From Verrucomicrobia bacterium IMCC26134 (GTDB lineage Bacteria > Verrucomicrobiota > Verrucomicrobiia > Opitutales > Opitutaceae): 64,000 nucleotides of DNA. Numbering within the stretch: position 1 is the stretch's first letter; every line of letters starts with the position of its first letter. The notes under the pieces were generated by a model. It did no database searches and was not told where the DNA came from. It saw only the letters and a list, made by a program, of their open reading frames with translations. A program made the translations under genes and the position numbers. Below are positions 7,617 through 17,802 of this stretch, piece after piece. The stretch lies in contig CP011265.1 of the NCBI GenBank assembly GCA_000972765.1, positions 2,911,001 through 2,975,000 of the forward strand. Reading direction: 5' to 3'.

Positions 7617-9981
7617 CCGTCCCCGGGCCCTCTTGGCCCGTCTCGTCCTGTCCCTCACACTCGGCTGCTCGAGCGCGTTGCCCGCGTTCGCCCAAGCCGC
7701 CGCGCCGGCCGCCCCGGCCCCGGCCGTCCTGCGCGTCAACAGTATAGCGGTCAAATTCACCGGCCCGGCCAACGTGAGCGAGCAGGTGGTCCGCGCCAAC
7801 ATGCAGCTCCAAGAGGGCAGCACGGTGGAGGACACCCTCATCGACCGCGATATCCGCGCCCTCTACCGCACCGGCCAGTTTGAATTCATCGAGTTCAAAC
7901 GCGGCAATGTAGCCGGCGGCCGCATTGACCTCGTCGTGGAAGTCACGCCCAAGTTCCGCGTCAGCACCGTGGAGTTCGAGGGCAACAAGGCGGTCAAGGC
8001 CAAGCGTCTGATCAAGGAAACCAAGTCCAAGGCCAACCTCCCCCTCGACGAGCGCCAGGTGAAGGAGGACGCCGAGAAGATCCGCGAGTATTACCAGAAG
8101 TCCGGCTACAATCAGGCCAAGGTCGAGTATCGCGTCGAACGCAACCGAGCCACCGGTCTCGGCCGCGTCATCTTCACCGTCGACGAGGGCGCCAAGGTCC
8201 GCATCAGCCGCGTCAACTTCGAGGGCAATCCCAACCTCTCCACCCGCAAGCTCCGCAAGGCCATGGAGACGCGTTCCTGGAACTGGTTCTCCTGGCTCAC
8301 CGACACCGGTCGTTATCGCGACGAACAATTCGAGACCGATCTCGATAAACTTCGCGACCTCTACCGCGAAAAGGGCTTCCTCGATGTCGCCATCAATGCC
8401 GAGCAGGTCGTTTTCTCCTACCCGAAACCCTCGCGCCTGATCATCACCATTCCCGTCGTCGAGGGCCGCCAATACAAGGTGGGCACCATCGCCATCACCG
8501 GCAACACCCTGCATCCCTCCGAGACCCTCCTCAAGCTCCTCAAGACCCGCACCGGCGCCATCTTCGCCCCGTCCGCGATCGAAAAAGACCAGAAATCCCT
8601 GGAGGAATATATCGGCAAGGACGGCTACGTCGACGCCCGGGTCCGCATCGTGCGCAAACCCAATCTCGAAACCGGCGCCATCGACCTCGAGTATCAATAC
8701 ACCGAGGGAGATAAATTCTTCGTCGAATCCATCCGCATCGAGGGCAACACCAAGACCAAGAGTGTCGTCATCCTCCGCGAACTCGCCCTCGGGCCGGGAG
8801 ACGTTTTCAACACCGTGCGCATGAACAACTCCAAGATGCGCCTGGAAAACACCCGCTTCTTTGAAGAGACCAACGTCGGCCCCGAGAGCACCAACCTGCC
8901 CGGACGCCGCAATCTCAAGATCGCAGTCAAGGAGGGCCGCACCGGCAACCTCAGCTTCGGCGCCGGCTTCAGCTCCCTCGAAAGCGCCGTTGTCTTCGCC
9001 GAGGTCAGCCAGTCCAACTTCGACCTCTTCAACCGCAAATCCTTCTTCCAAGGCGACGGCCAGAAGTTCCGCCTCCGCCTTCAAGTCGGTTCCCGCTCCA
9101 GCGAGGCCACCCTGAACTTCGAAGAGCCCTGGCTTTTCGAGCGTGAACTCGCCCTCGGCTTCAACCTCTACCGCACGTCGTCGGACTACTACAGCAACCT
9201 CTACTCCGAGGTGCGCACAGGCATAGAGGTCTACCTCCGCAAACGTCTCTTCGAGCTCGTCGAGGGTCGCGTCGGCTACACCTACGAGGTCGTGGAAATC
9301 AACGACGTCAATACCGTGAACGCCGCCTTCCTCGTGCCCGAGCAGGGCTCGCGCAGCGTCTCCAAGGTCACCTTCAAGCTCCTGCGCGACACCCGTGACC
9401 GCCTCTTCAACACCACCCGTGGCAACCGCGCCGAACTCACCACCGAGGTCGCCGGCGGCCCCTTCTCGGGCGACACCGATTACTACCGCCTCGAGTTCCG
9501 CGGATCCCAGTTCTATCCGACATTCGAGACCCTCAACCAGGTCATTTCCTTCATCGGCCGCATCGGCGTCATCGACAACTTTGGCGACAGCGATTTCGTG
9601 CCCTACTTCGACCGCTTCTTCCTCGGCGGCCCCAGTTCGCTGCGCGGCTTCAAGTTTCGCGATGTCGGACCCAAGATTGGCGTCAACAACGACCCCGCGG
9701 GCGGCAAAACCTACGCCTTCGGCAGCGCCGAATACAGCATTGAGATCGTCGATCCCCTCCGCATCGCGTTCTTCTACGACGCCGGCTTCGTCAACAAGGA
9801 CGCCTACGACTTCGACGTTTCCAATTACAACGACAACTTCGGCATCGGCCTGCGCCTCATGATCGGCGGCGCCCCGCTCAGCCTCGACTTCGGCATTCCC
9901 CTCACCAGCTCCACCAATCCCAACGGCACGAGCAACGACGAAGGCCTGCAATTCAACTTTTCTTTTGGCACACGCTTCTAA
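7597..9981 (+). CDS. bamA: Outer membrane protein assembly factor BamA
   Basis: A 794-residue Omp85 protein that folds and inserts beta-barrel proteins into the outer membrane. The start is a TTG at 7597 overlapping dnaB by 20 bases; it is chosen because it gives a full signal peptide (about residues 1-33, ending PAFAQA) and no ATG or GTG lies nearby. Five POTRA repeats cover about residues 45-430 (for example VEFEGNKAVKAKRL, VNFEGNPNLSTRKL). A 16-strand barrel follows with the conserved RGF lid motif (GGPSSLRGFKFRD) and a terminal Phe (FSFGTRF) that acts as the outer-membrane sorting signal. It is followed by skp and lpxD, the classic bamA-skp-lpxD order. Confidence 0.95.
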   Translation: MKTTLSNRPRALLARLVLSLTLGCSSALPAFAQAAAPAAPAPAVLRVNSIAVKFTGPANVSEQVVRANMQLQEGSTVEDTLIDRDIRALYRTGQFEFIEFKRGNVAGGRIDLVVEVTPKFRVSTVEFEGNKAVKAKRLIKETKSKANLPLDERQVKEDAEKIREYYQKSGYNQAKVEYRVERNRATGLGRVIFTVDEGAKVRISRVNFEGNPNLSTRKLRKAMETRSWNWFSWLTDTGRYRDEQFETDLDKLRDLYREKGFLDVAINAEQVVFSYPKPSRLIITIPVVEGRQYKVGTIAITGNTLHPSETLLKLLKTRTGAIFAPSAIEKDQKSLEEYIGKDGYVDARVRIVRKPNLETGAIDLEYQYTEGDKFFVESIRIEGNTKTKSVVILRELALGPGDVFNTVRMNNSKMRLENTRFFEETNVGPESTNLPGRRNLKIAVKEGRTGNLSFGAGFSSLESAVVFAEVSQSNFDLFNRKSFFQGDGQKFRLRLQVGSRSSEATLNFEEPWLFERELALGFNLYRTSSDYYSNLYSEVRTGIEVYLRKRLFELVEGRVGYTYEVVEINDVNTVNAAFLVPEQGSRSVSKVTFKLLRDTRDRLFNTTRGNRAELTTEVAGGPFSGDTDYYRLEFRGSQFYPTFETLNQVISFIGRIGVIDNFGDSDFVPYFDRFFLGGPSSLRGFKFRDVGPKIGVNNDPAGGKTYAFGSAEYSIEIVDPLRIAFFYDAGFVNKDAYDFDVSNYNDNFGIGLRLMIGGAPLSLDFGIPLTSSTNPNGTSNDEGLQFNFSFGTRF

Positions 9982-10035
9982 ATTGCCTGTCATTAAGTTT
10001 TCTCCCTCATACATTCCTTCCATACATCCCATCGC

Positions 10036-10731
10036 ATGAACAAAATCCTCGCCTCCGTTATTGCCGCTTTAGCCGTATCCGGCACCGCACTCACCGCATC
10101 CGCCCAACCGGCCCCAAAAATCTTGGTGGTCGAGATGGCCAAGATTCTCGATACTCACTACGAGACCGAAGACCAGAACGCCAAACTGAAGGTCGACGAG
10201 GCCAAGGCCAACGAAGAGATCGAGCGCATCGTGAAAGATGGCCAGGCTATCGAGGCCTCCATGCAGGAAATCCAGGAAAAAGCCAAGAACCCGGCCCTCT
10301 CCGCCGATGCCAAGGCCAAGCTCGAGGAAGAGTTCCGCCCCAAGGCCGAAGAGCGCCAGCGCAAGCTCACCGAGCTTAACAACTACCGCCAGCGCACCCA
10401 GCGCGTCTTCCAGGAGCGCATCGCCAACTTCCGCGGCATCATGTTTGAGAAGATCAACGCCATCGTCGCCGAGGTCGCCAAGAAGAAGGGCGCCACCCTC
10501 GTGATCGACAAATCAGGCCTCTCCAATATCGGCATTAACGCCCTCGTCTACTCCGATCCCGCCTACGACATCACCGAAGAGGTCAAGAAGGAGATCGCCA
10601 AGGGTCGTCCGGCCAACATGCCCGCTCCCGCCGCCAAGTCCAACATGCCCGCTCCCGCCGCCAAAGCAGATGCCAAGACCGACACCAAGGCCGCGGCCCC
10701 TCTCTTCACCCCTCCCTCCACCAAGAAGTAA
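10036..10731 (+). CDS. skp: OmpH/Skp family periplasmic chaperone
   Basis: A 231-residue periplasmic chaperone expected to hold unfolded outer-membrane proteins on their way to BamA. It has a signal peptide (about residues 1-23, ending TASAQ), then KILVVEMAKILDTHY, the typical first strand, and long charged coiled-coil arms (about 45-145). It closes with MFEKINAIVAEVAKKKGATL and LVIDKSG, the family's C-terminal strand region. Residues 195-231 add a low-complexity tail containing NMPAPAAK twice. It lies 54 bases after bamA and is followed by a terminator. Confidence 0.92.
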   Translation: MNKILASVIAALAVSGTALTASAQPAPKILVVEMAKILDTHYETEDQNAKLKVDEAKANEEIERIVKDGQAIEASMQEIQEKAKNPALSADAKAKLEEEFRPKAEERQRKLTELNNYRQRTQRVFQERIANFRGIMFEKINAIVAEVAKKKGATLVIDKSGLSNIGINALVYSDPAYDITEEVKKEIAKGRPANMPAPAAKSNMPAPAAKADAKTDTKAAAPLFTPPSTKK

Positions 10732-10755
10732 GCTTCAGGGACTTTGACTTTACCG

Positions 10756-10790
10756 GCCCGCAGCGCTCACCGCGCCGCGGGCTTTTTTTT
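10756..10790 (+). terminator. Rho-independent terminator after skp
   Basis: A GC-rich stem (GCCCGC at 10756-10761 with GCGGGC at 10777-10782, with extra inner CG pairs) is followed by eight Ts at 10783-10790. It separates bamA-skp from lpxD. Confidence 0.85.
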
Positions 10791-10844
10791 GCCCGTTCCG
10801 CCATTGCCCCGCGCCCGATACCGCCCCACCTTCCCCACCCTCCT

Positions 10845-11894
10845 ATGACGCTTGCCTACTCCACCGCAGAGCTCCAAGCAATCCTCGCTCCCGTCGCCGT
10901 GCGCGGCGTCACTTCCGTGGTGATCACCGGTATTGCCGCGCTCAAAGACGCAGGCCCCGGCGAGCTCTCCTTCCTCGGCAACCCGAAATACAAGCCCGAG
11001 GTCGCCTCCTCCCGCGCCTCACTCGTGCTTTTGCCTGCCGATTACGTGGGTGAGCCCTCGCCCGGACAGGTTTTTTTCCTCGTCGAGAACCCCTCCGCCT
11101 CCCTCGCCTCCCTCTGCGCCCGCCTAGAGCAAACACTCTGGCCACGCCCAGCCGCCGGTAGCCACCCCTCCGCAGTGATCGACCCCGCCGCGCGCATCGA
11201 CCCAAGCGCCTGCATCGGTCCACTCTGCGTGATCGAAGCCCATGCCGTCATCGGCCCCCGCTCCATCATCGGCGCGCAGGCTTTCATCGGTCGAGGCGCG
11301 CGCATAGGTGCCGATTGCTGGTTCATGGCCGGCGTCCATGTCGCCACCGAATCCCTGATCGGCGACCGCGTGAGGCTCCATCCCGGAGTCGTGGTGGGCA
11401 GCGATGGCTTCGGCTACGACTCCAGCACCGGCAAACACCTCAAAATTCCGCAAATCGGACAAGTCGTGATCGATGACGATGTGGAGGTCGGAGCCAACAC
11501 CACCATTGACCGTGCGCGCTTCAGCCGCACCCGAATCGGCTCCGGCACCAAAATCGACAACCTCGTCATGATCGGCCACAATGTAGTGATAGGCCGCCAC
11601 TGCATCATCTGTGCCCAGGTGGGCATCTCTGGCAGCGCCACCTTGGAGGACTACGTGGTGCTGGGCGGGCAGGCCGGCGTGGCGGGTCATCTGACCATAG
11701 GCAAAGGCGCCAAAGCCGACGGCCAGACAGGTATCAACACCACCGTCGCACCCGGCACTTTTTGGAAAGGCTCTCCCTGCCTGCCCTACCAGCTCGAACA
11801 ACGTATCAACGTGCTTCGCCAACGCCTCCCCGATCTCTTTCGCAAGGTCGAAACCCTTGCCGCAGACCTCGCCGAGCTCAAGGCACGGGATTAA
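10845..11894 (+). CDS. lpxD: UDP-3-O-(3-hydroxyacyl)glucosamine N-acyltransferase LpxD
   Basis: A 349-residue enzyme that adds the second acyl chain in lipid A synthesis, at the cytoplasmic side of the inner membrane. The N-terminal uridine-binding domain (about 1-100, GELSFLGNPKYKPEV) is followed by many hexapeptide repeats of the left-handed beta helix (about 100-300, for example ARIDPSACIGPLCVIEAHA). The catalytic His lies in the MIGHNVVIG turn, and the signature VGSDGFGY and DDDVEVGANTTIDRA are present. A C-terminal helix follows. Its presence shows the cell makes lipid A. lpxA, lpxC and fabZ are not in the window. Confidence 0.96.
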   Translation: MTLAYSTAELQAILAPVAVRGVTSVVITGIAALKDAGPGELSFLGNPKYKPEVASSRASLVLLPADYVGEPSPGQVFFLVENPSASLASLCARLEQTLWPRPAAGSHPSAVIDPAARIDPSACIGPLCVIEAHAVIGPRSIIGAQAFIGRGARIGADCWFMAGVHVATESLIGDRVRLHPGVVVGSDGFGYDSSTGKHLKIPQIGQVVIDDDVEVGANTTIDRARFSRTRIGSGTKIDNLVMIGHNVVIGRHCIICAQVGISGSATLEDYVVLGGQAGVAGHLTIGKGAKADGQTGINTTVAPGTFWKGSPCLPYQLEQRINVLRQRLPDLFRKVETLAADLAELKARD

Positions 11895-12247
11895 CCCGCG
11901 ACCCCTGAACCGTAAAAGGTTCATACTCCTTGTCGCCGGCATCTCGCGAAATTACCGAGCCGCCAGAGATCATGCGTCGCCCCCCCTCCCCCGTAAACGG
12001 GTTCTCTTTCAATCGTAAAACACCTTACTCCCGCCACTCATGTCACTCGAAGCCGCCCTCGATCTGGCGCCGCTAGACTCAACTTGCCGGTCACCAGCCC
12101 GGTCACCGTGCGCAAGACCCTATCGGGCAAATTCTGAAGCGGGAACAGATACCCAACGCAGGCACGCCGGTCATTCGAATCATGAACCGTCGCGCTATTG
12201 CCGAAGCGCGCTCGTAGCCGAACTCTAAGGCTCACTCGATCCCGTCC
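11895..12247. other. Gene-poor gap between lpxD and mnmA
   Basis: A 353-base stretch with no gene I can support. Directly after the lpxD stop there is a possible hairpin with two arm segments (GCGAC 11898-11902 with GTCGC 11932-11936; TGAACC with GGTTCA inside), but no T-run follows. A 62-codon plus-strand frame at 12040-12228 has the composition of noise (many Ser, Arg, Cys, Pro) and no recognisable motif. The stretch may carry the mnmA leader or a decayed gene. Confidence 0.5.
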
Positions 12248-13354
12248 GTGTCTCCTTCTTCCCAACCCAGAATCCTCGTCGCCATGTCCGGCGGGGTGGA
12301 CAGCTCCGTCGCCGCCCTCATGTTGCGCGATCAAGGCGTGCCCATCGAGGGTGCCTACATGAAGAACTGGATCAACGAGGACAACATCGTCGGCGATTGC
12401 CCCTGGGAGCAGGACATCGCAGACGCCAGACACGTTGCCGACCAGCTCTCGATCCCCTTCAGGGTGGTCAACCTCATGGAGGAATATCGCGAACGCGTAG
12501 TCTCGTATCTACTCGATGGCTACAGCTCCGGCCTCACGCCCAACCCCGACGTGATGTGCAACCGCGAGATCAAATTTGGCGTGCTGCGCCAGTGGGCGCT
12601 CGACCAGGGATTCTCCGCCGTTGCCACCGGCCACTACGCCCGCCGCGCCAGCCTGCCCCATTCACGCGACCATTTTTCTCTGCTGGAAGGCGTCGATCCC
12701 AACAAGGATCAGTCCTATTTTCTCGCCATGCTGTCCCAGGAGCAACTTCGCGACGCACGTTTCCCCATCGGCGGACTGCTTAAACCCGAACTCCGTGCCC
12801 TCGCCCGTCGTGCCGGTCTGGCAACCGCGGACAAAAAGGACAGCCAAGGCATCTGCTTCATCGGCCAGGTGAAAATGGCGGATTTCCTCCGGGCCTACGT
12901 GCCCGACGCGCCCGGTCCGATCATCCGGGCCGACGATAACCGCGTTCTCGGTGAACATCGCGGCCTGCATTTTTTCACGCTTGGCCAGCGCAAAGGCATC
13001 GGCGTGCCTTCCAACACCGACAACAAAGCCTACGTCGTCGTGGGTAAACGCGCCTCCGATCGCGCCCTGCTGGTTTCCTTCGACGAGCTGTCCGCACCGG
13101 GCTTGTTCACCACTGAAGTCACGGTGCACGGTTTGCGCTGGAACACCCCTGCCCCCCCCCAACCCGGTTCAGGGGCGTTCGCACTCGAAGCCCGGGTGCG
13201 TTACCGGGATCCTCGGGTTCCGATTGTTCTTACCCTCGAGTCCACTGATTCCGCACGGGTCACTTTCCCCTCCCCGCAACGCGGCCTGGCCGCAGGCCAG
13301 ATCATCGCTTTTTATGAGGGCGAGCGCCTCATAGGCGGCGGGGTTTACGCCTGA
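12248..13354 (+). CDS. mnmA: tRNA-specific 2-thiouridylase MnmA
   Basis: A 368-residue enzyme that thiolates U34 in tRNAs for Lys, Glu and Gln. The start is a GTG at 12248, which places the PP-loop SGGVDSS at residues 14-20 as in the family. The catalytic Cys104 ([14 protein letters not shown]) and the second active Cys203 ([11 protein letters not shown]) are both present, as are the ATGHYAR and GQRKGIG motifs. Length is normal. Its last 10 bases overlap the 3' end of the convergent transglutaminase gene. Confidence 0.96.
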   Translation: MSPSSQPRILVAMSGGVDSSVAALMLRDQGVPIEGAYMKNWINEDNIVGDCPWEQDIADARHVADQLSIPFRVVNLMEEYRERVVSYLLDGYSSGLTPNPDVMCNREIKFGVLRQWALDQGFSAVATGHYARRASLPHSRDHFSLLEGVDPNKDQSYFLAMLSQEQLRDARFPIGGLLKPELRALARRAGLATADKKDSQGICFIGQVKMADFLRAYVPDAPGPIIRADDNRVLGEHRGLHFFTLGQRKGIGVPSNTDNKAYVVVGKRASDRALLVSFDELSAPGLFTTEVTVHGLRWNTPAPPQPGSGAFALEARVRYRDPRVPIVLTLESTDSARVTFPSPQRGLAAGQIIAFYEGERLIGGGVYA

Positions 13355-15606
13355 CGGTATCGACGATCCCGTTGTGCTTTTCGTAGCTCGCGTTGTGCAG
13401 TGCGGAACACCTCCATGGGCTCAGGCCAGGTTTGGCGATCACCGAACCTGAGTCGCAACAGGTCCTCCCGGACCTGTGACAACGCGGAGTGGGAGCGCCC
13501 CGTTTCGGTTCCGGCCGTGGCGGCCTCAACTTTCACTAACCAACGCGCCGCTTCGACACGCAGGGGGTCCCTTCTCCCTGCGCCGGCACGCCGGCTACAC
13601 CACCCCAGCCACCAAGCGCGGCCATATCGTCGCCAGAGCACGATCGACGACACCGCAAAAGCGAGAGCAGACATGAAACTCAAGTAGCGGGTCCAGCTCC
13701 AGGGTGCACGCAACCAACTGACAAGCGACTCCACCCTGCCTTCCAGCCAATCGCGCGCCTCGACCGCACTGGACTGCACGACGTCTTTTGAAGTCCGCAA
13801 CAAACTCACCTGCGAGGACGAATCGAAGCTCACCACACGACGATACCAGAAAATACGCATGCCATCGAAACGCGCCGCCCAACTGTTGTCCTCGGTGAAA
13901 TTCGCCATGCCTGAGCCGGCGGCGGCTGGAAGGGTGGATGCGATCAAAACCGCCCCGGGCGTGGGATCCACTCGCACCCACGACTCTTCCGCGTCGTCCC
14001 AAACTTCGCACCAGGCATGGGCATCTGAGTTACGCACGCGTATGCCGCCGCTTAGGGGATTCCAAGCGCCGCCTTTGAACCCCGTTACGAGCCGCGCCGG
14101 CACGCCGGCGGCACGCGCGAGAACGACCAGCGCGCCCGCGAATAATTCACAGTGTCCGGGTTCGCTGGAAGCAATCCAGCGGACCAGCGGATCCCCCAGC
14201 CCGGGAGGAATGCTGCTGTGCAAGCTGTAAAAGTGCCGTTCCTGCAACCAGGTGCCCACCCTTCGGGCGAGATCGGCCCCGCCCTCCCGCCGACCCCCTA
14301 TCTCCTCCACCCAGCCGGCCAGGCGCGCGATGTCTTCAGGCCGCGAAACACCCAAGTCCAGAAAAGTGGGCGGAGGCAGCATCTCCTCGGTATTATGGTT
14401 GTGGCGGTGCATCGGCCAAGTCTCCTCCGGCTCTTTTCCCGCTCTGCGCAACGCGAAATCACGATCCGGGATAAATCCACTCGTATCCATTCCCTCTATA
14501 CGATACCCCACTACCTTCGAGGGATCAGTGGCCAGCCTGGCAAGATGAAGCTCGCGATTCTGGGCAAGGGTATGCGGCTCGCTGAACGTGATCTGGGTAA
14601 AGGCTCCGAGCAAGGGCAGGTATCTGCTGACTCCGGGCTGATAGAATACCGTCCATACTCCGCCGCTGAAATCCCCCCTGCGGGGCCCCAGATAGGAGGT
14701 CATGCGTTCGGAGGAGGTGATGAAATCCTGACTCATAACCTGCGACATGCGAAAGCCCTCGGTCGTGTATTCATCGAGCACCAGCATGCGCCAATACGGC
14801 TCGGACGGCACCGACTCCGGAGCCACGTCCACCGCAAACGCCATGCTCGTGTCCTCCTGGATCGAGGTCACATCGCCAAAGCGCACATTGTCCGTAAAGC
14901 CGGTCAGAGACTTGCTGGATGTCAGTTGGTCGATGAAAAGACTGTTCGATATCTCGAAACGCGGTATCGCCAGAAAGAGCACGACGGTCAGCCCGACCAC
15001 TCCGCCAAAGAGCGCCACCCCCAGAGCCACCACACGCCAATCGCTAACCTCCCGCAACCGTCGCGCGAGTTCACGCCAGCGGCAACGCTCCCAACCTGAA
15101 CACTCCTCGCCGCCATCGCCCGCCCGGGAGTCGGAGATCGTCACCGCAAGCAAGAGCCCCAGCGAGCAAGCCGTGAAGAGCAGAATCTGGATCACGAAGA
15201 TGATCGACACCGTGAAGACCCCCGTCACCACCACGGCAAAAAGGGAAAGCAAGATCAGCTGGAGATCCTCGCGTCTTCCTCGCGGAGCCACGCAGCGGTA
15301 ACCCAGCAGCATCAGATCCAGGCGGATCATCGCGGGCAGGGCCTCGCCACCCTGCCACCAGTCGAAGGCGAACAAGGTCACGATAAACGGAAAGGCCAGG
15401 AGATGCGCCCACTTGGGCAGAAGCTTGGAGAGCCTGGGATAGAGGGTGAACACCGGGACGGACAGCGTCAGCATCGTCAACGCCACCAACGCATCCACCT
15501 CCATGTAGAAAACTGTCCAGGCCGAGAGCAGGCCGAGCAGGCCGCCAAGCAGCCAGCGAAGCTGCGTCAGCTCGGCGAGATTAAGCTGTGGCCGCGAGTT
15601 TTCCAT
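13345..15606 (-). CDS. Transglutaminase-like membrane protein (TgpA type)
   Basis: A 753-residue inner-membrane protein. The N-terminal half (about 15-220) has several membrane helices (DUF3488/TgpA N-terminal region). A periplasmic transglutaminase-like domain follows with the catalytic triad Cys486 ([11 protein letters not shown]), His530 ([10 protein letters not shown]) and Asp547 (VRVDPTPG). One more membrane helix lies near 638-660, and the protein ends in a cytoplasmic DUF4129-like tail. The family cleaves or crosslinks amide bonds; the substrate is unknown. It is the last gene of a MoxR-DUF58-TgpA operon and overlaps the DUF58 gene by 26 bases, so coupling is likely. Confidence 0.9.
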   Translation of the reverse strand: MENSRPQLNLAELTQLRWLLGGLLGLLSAWTVFYMEVDALVALTMLTLSVPVFTLYPRLSKLLPKWAHLLAFPFIVTLFAFDWWQGGEALPAMIRLDLMLLGYRCVAPRGRREDLQLILLSLFAVVVTGVFTVSIIFVIQILLFTACSLGLLLAVTISDSRAGDGGEECSGWERCRWRELARRLREVSDWRVVALGVALFGGVVGLTVVLFLAIPRFEISNSLFIDQLTSSKSLTGFTDNVRFGDVTSIQEDTSMAFAVDVAPESVPSEPYWRMLVLDEYTTEGFRMSQVMSQDFITSSERMTSYLGPRRGDFSGGVWTVFYQPGVSRYLPLLGAFTQITFSEPHTLAQNRELHLARLATDPSKVVGYRIEGMDTSGFIPDRDFALRRAGKEPEETWPMHRHNHNTEEMLPPPTFLDLGVSRPEDIARLAGWVEEIGGRREGGADLARRVGTWLQERHFYSLHSSIPPGLGDPLVRWIASSEPGHCELFAGALVVLARAAGVPARLVTGFKGGAWNPLSGGIRVRNSDAHAWCEVWDDAEESWVRVDPTPGAVLIASTLPAAAGSGMANFTEDNSWAARFDGMRIFWYRRVVSFDSSSQVSLLRTSKDVVQSSAVEARDWLEGRVESLVSWLRAPWSWTRYLSFMSALAFAVSSIVLWRRYGRAWWLGWCSRRAGAGRRDPLRVEAARWLVKVEAATAGTETGRSHSALSQVREDLLRLRFGDRQTWPEPMEVFRTAQRELRKAQRDRRYRQA

Positions 15607-16750
15607 CGATCATGGCCGCGACTCCGCGCGATCCTTGCGGTTCCAGCACCATTACACGCCGCCGGGCCTCCCCATGCGCCCCCACCGGGAGAACCGCCGT
15701 GGCTTCGATTGCCTTGGGTTCAAGAAGGGCCAGACGGTCCAAAAAGGTTTCTACATCCCTCATCCGCCTCACCGGCAGGGGCGGTTCATTATCGATCACC
15801 AGCGCCTGCAGTCGCTCCATCTGGAAAAGATCCTCCGCCAGCGTCGCCGCGAGACTCAGCGCGAGCTCAAACTGCTCCGCCCTGGGCCAGCGCACCGCGT
15901 CCGTGCGCACCCAGAGTGTGAAACCCTCCAGCCCTTCGGCCGAAAATTGACGCACCATCAAGTGTTGCAACCGCGCGCTCGCCTTCCAGTTGACCAGACG
16001 CGGCGAATCGCCGGGCGAGTAACGTCGTAAGGCCAGCAAATCATCGCCGGAGCCTGAGCGGTTAACCCGCCCGCCACTGCTCTGCTCACGCCAGGCCGCT
16101 CCATCGGAATGCCTCCTATACTCCACCGGCGCAGGCCAGACCAACACCTCCCTCGCCAGCTCACTCGCGAGAGTTTTACGCAGAAACCCAAAGGGAAAGA
16201 GCGAGCCCACGCCGCGCAGGTGAATGGTCAGCGGCCCGCGGCGCTCCGGCACGACCGGCCACTCCATCCGGGTCTCCATCCCCGAATCCAGACGTATCCG
16301 CAGGTGACGCCGCACCTCCCGCGCTTTGCCGGCCGCGATGTCGAACCAGAGCCCGTAGGTTGGAAGAAGCATCTTGGAGTTGCGCAACTCCAGGCTCACG
16401 GTCTGCGCCTGCCCTGCCCGCCAGGGCCCCGCCGCCTGCAAGCGCCAGGTCACGCGGCGCATATTCAACCACGACATCACGCCGCTCAAAACCAGACACG
16501 AGAGGAGGAGCGAAAGCGTGATAAACAAAATATTGTTCGCCGTGTTGTATGCCGCCATGCCGATGCCCATCGAAACGATGATGAGCAACACCCCTGTAAT
16601 CGTGGGCATGATACGATGCGACCGGGGCGGATAGAGCATCGCCCAGAGCAGCCGGCGCCAGCGGTGGCCGCTGCGGCGCTGGCCGATCCTGAGTGACCCC
16701 TGCCACTCGGTGTAGCCCGCCGACGATGTGCTAGGGGTGAAACTTTCCAT
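15581..16750 (-). CDS. DUF58 domain membrane protein
   Basis: A 389-residue protein with a basic N-terminus, two closely spaced membrane helices (about 48-90) and a cytoplasmic von Willebrand-like region. The DUF58 signature [19 protein letters not shown] lies near 242-260. DUF58 proteins are usually partners of MoxR-type AAA ATPases, which here lie 13 bases upstream. The role is presumed to be assembly or activation of a target complex, possibly with the transglutaminase downstream. The start at 16750 is the only ATG that keeps the whole N-terminal basic region. Confidence 0.88.
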   Translation of the reverse strand: MESFTPSTSSAGYTEWQGSLRIGQRRSGHRWRRLLWAMLYPPRSHRIMPTITGVLLIIVSMGIGMAAYNTANNILFITLSLLLSCLVLSGVMSWLNMRRVTWRLQAAGPWRAGQAQTVSLELRNSKMLLPTYGLWFDIAAGKAREVRRHLRIRLDSGMETRMEWPVVPERRGPLTIHLRGVGSLFPFGFLRKTLASELAREVLVWPAPVEYRRHSDGAAWREQSSGGRVNRSGSGDDLLALRRYSPGDSPRLVNWKASARLQHLMVRQFSAEGLEGFTLWVRTDAVRWPRAEQFELALSLAATLAEDLFQMERLQALVIDNEPPLPVRRMRDVETFLDRLALLEPKAIEATAVLPVGAHGEARRRVMVLEPQGSRGVAAMIDGKLAATA

Positions 16751-16763
16751 CCGCGTTTCCCGC

Positions 16764-17735
16764 TCAGAGAGGCGGGGGCACCACCGCCACGATACGCTTA
16801 AGCGCCGCGCCCACCAGCCGGCGCTCCTCCAAACCGTCTGCGGCCGGCCGCAAAAGATTCAAACGGTGGGCGAGCACCGGCTCGACCAGCACCTGCACAT
16901 CCTCGGGCACCACAAAATCCCGGCCAAACAACAGGGCCCGCGCCTGCGAAGCGTGCTTCAACGCAAGCCCCCCGCGCACCGATACCCCCGCGCGAAAATC
17001 GGCTTCGGTGCGCGTCGCCCCAACGATGCGCAGGATGTATTCGAGCACGCTTTCTTCGGTGAAAACGTGCTGGGCCAGCGATTGCAAGTGGAGTATCTCC
17101 GTGCGCGTCACCACCGGTGCGATCGGGATGGAGTCGTAGCCCGAACGCAGGCTGCGCAGGATTTCGAGTTCGTCGGCTGGCAGCGGATACCCCATCTGCA
17201 AGCGCATTAAAAACCGGTCCATCTGGCTCTCGGGCAGAGGAAACGTGCCTTCGTAGTCCACCGGATTTTGAGTCGCAAAAACCATAAACGGCGAGCCCAC
17301 CGTGTGGGCCTCGCCGTCAATGGTGACTTTGCCACGATCCATGACCTCCAGCAGGGAGGACTGGGTCTTGGGTGTCGCCCGGTTGATCTCATCCGCCAGC
17401 ACGATGTTGGCGAAAACCGGACCCTTTTTAAAAACGAAACTCTTCACCGACTCGTCATAAATCGCCACCCCCGTCACATCGCCCGGCAGCAGATCGCTGG
17501 TAAATTGCACGCGGGAAAACGAACAGTCCATCGAACGCGCCAGCGCGTAGGCGAGCGTGGTCTTGCCGACACCGGGCAGGTCCTCGATCAACACATGTCC
17601 GCCCGCCACCAAGGCGACGAGCACGCGGTCGATGACGCTGTCCTTGCCCTTGATCGTGCTGCGCATGGCCTCGCGCAGACGCCCCAATGTTTCCTTCGCC
17701 GTGATAACCTGCGCGCCGGAGAAAAAATCGCTCAT
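16764..17735 (-). CDS. MoxR family AAA ATPase
   Basis: A 323-residue AAA+ ATPase. I start it at the ATG at 17735 ([10 protein letters not shown]), because the preceding 16 codons do not resemble the family. Walker A is LPGVGKTT (53-60), Walker B is IVLADEIN (111-118), and the sensor 1 region is [19 protein letters not shown]. The C-terminal lid contains [18 protein letters not shown]. MoxR proteins are chaperone-like ATPases that act with DUF58 or VWA proteins. It heads the MoxR-DUF58-TgpA operon. Confidence 0.93.
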   Translation of the reverse strand: MSDFFSGAQVITAKETLGRLREAMRSTIKGKDSVIDRVLVALVAGGHVLIEDLPGVGKTTLAYALARSMDCSFSRVQFTSDLLPGDVTGVAIYDESVKSFVFKKGPVFANIVLADEINRATPKTQSSLLEVMDRGKVTIDGEAHTVGSPFMVFATQNPVDYEGTFPLPESQMDRFLMRLQMGYPLPADELEILRSLRSGYDSIPIAPVVTRTEILHLQSLAQHVFTEESVLEYILRIVGATRTEADFRAGVSVRGGLALKHASQARALLFGRDFVVPEDVQVLVEPVLAHRLNLLRPAADGLEERRLVGAALKRIVAVVPPPL

Positions 17736-17802
17736 GACGGGCAGGATGCCAATCTCGAGACGGGCGTCAACGCGCCGCGCCAAAAGATACGCCGCCGGCC
17801 CC

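Noticed and set aside
7588-10032. 814-codon minus-strand frame opposite bamA
   Set aside because: Glu/Val/Gly/Ala-rich antisense shadow; the plus strand encodes full-length BamA with signal peptide and RGF motif.
12040-12228. 62-codon frame between lpxD and mnmA
   Set aside because: Composition of noise (Ser, Arg, Cys, Pro) and no motif or clear ribosome-binding site.
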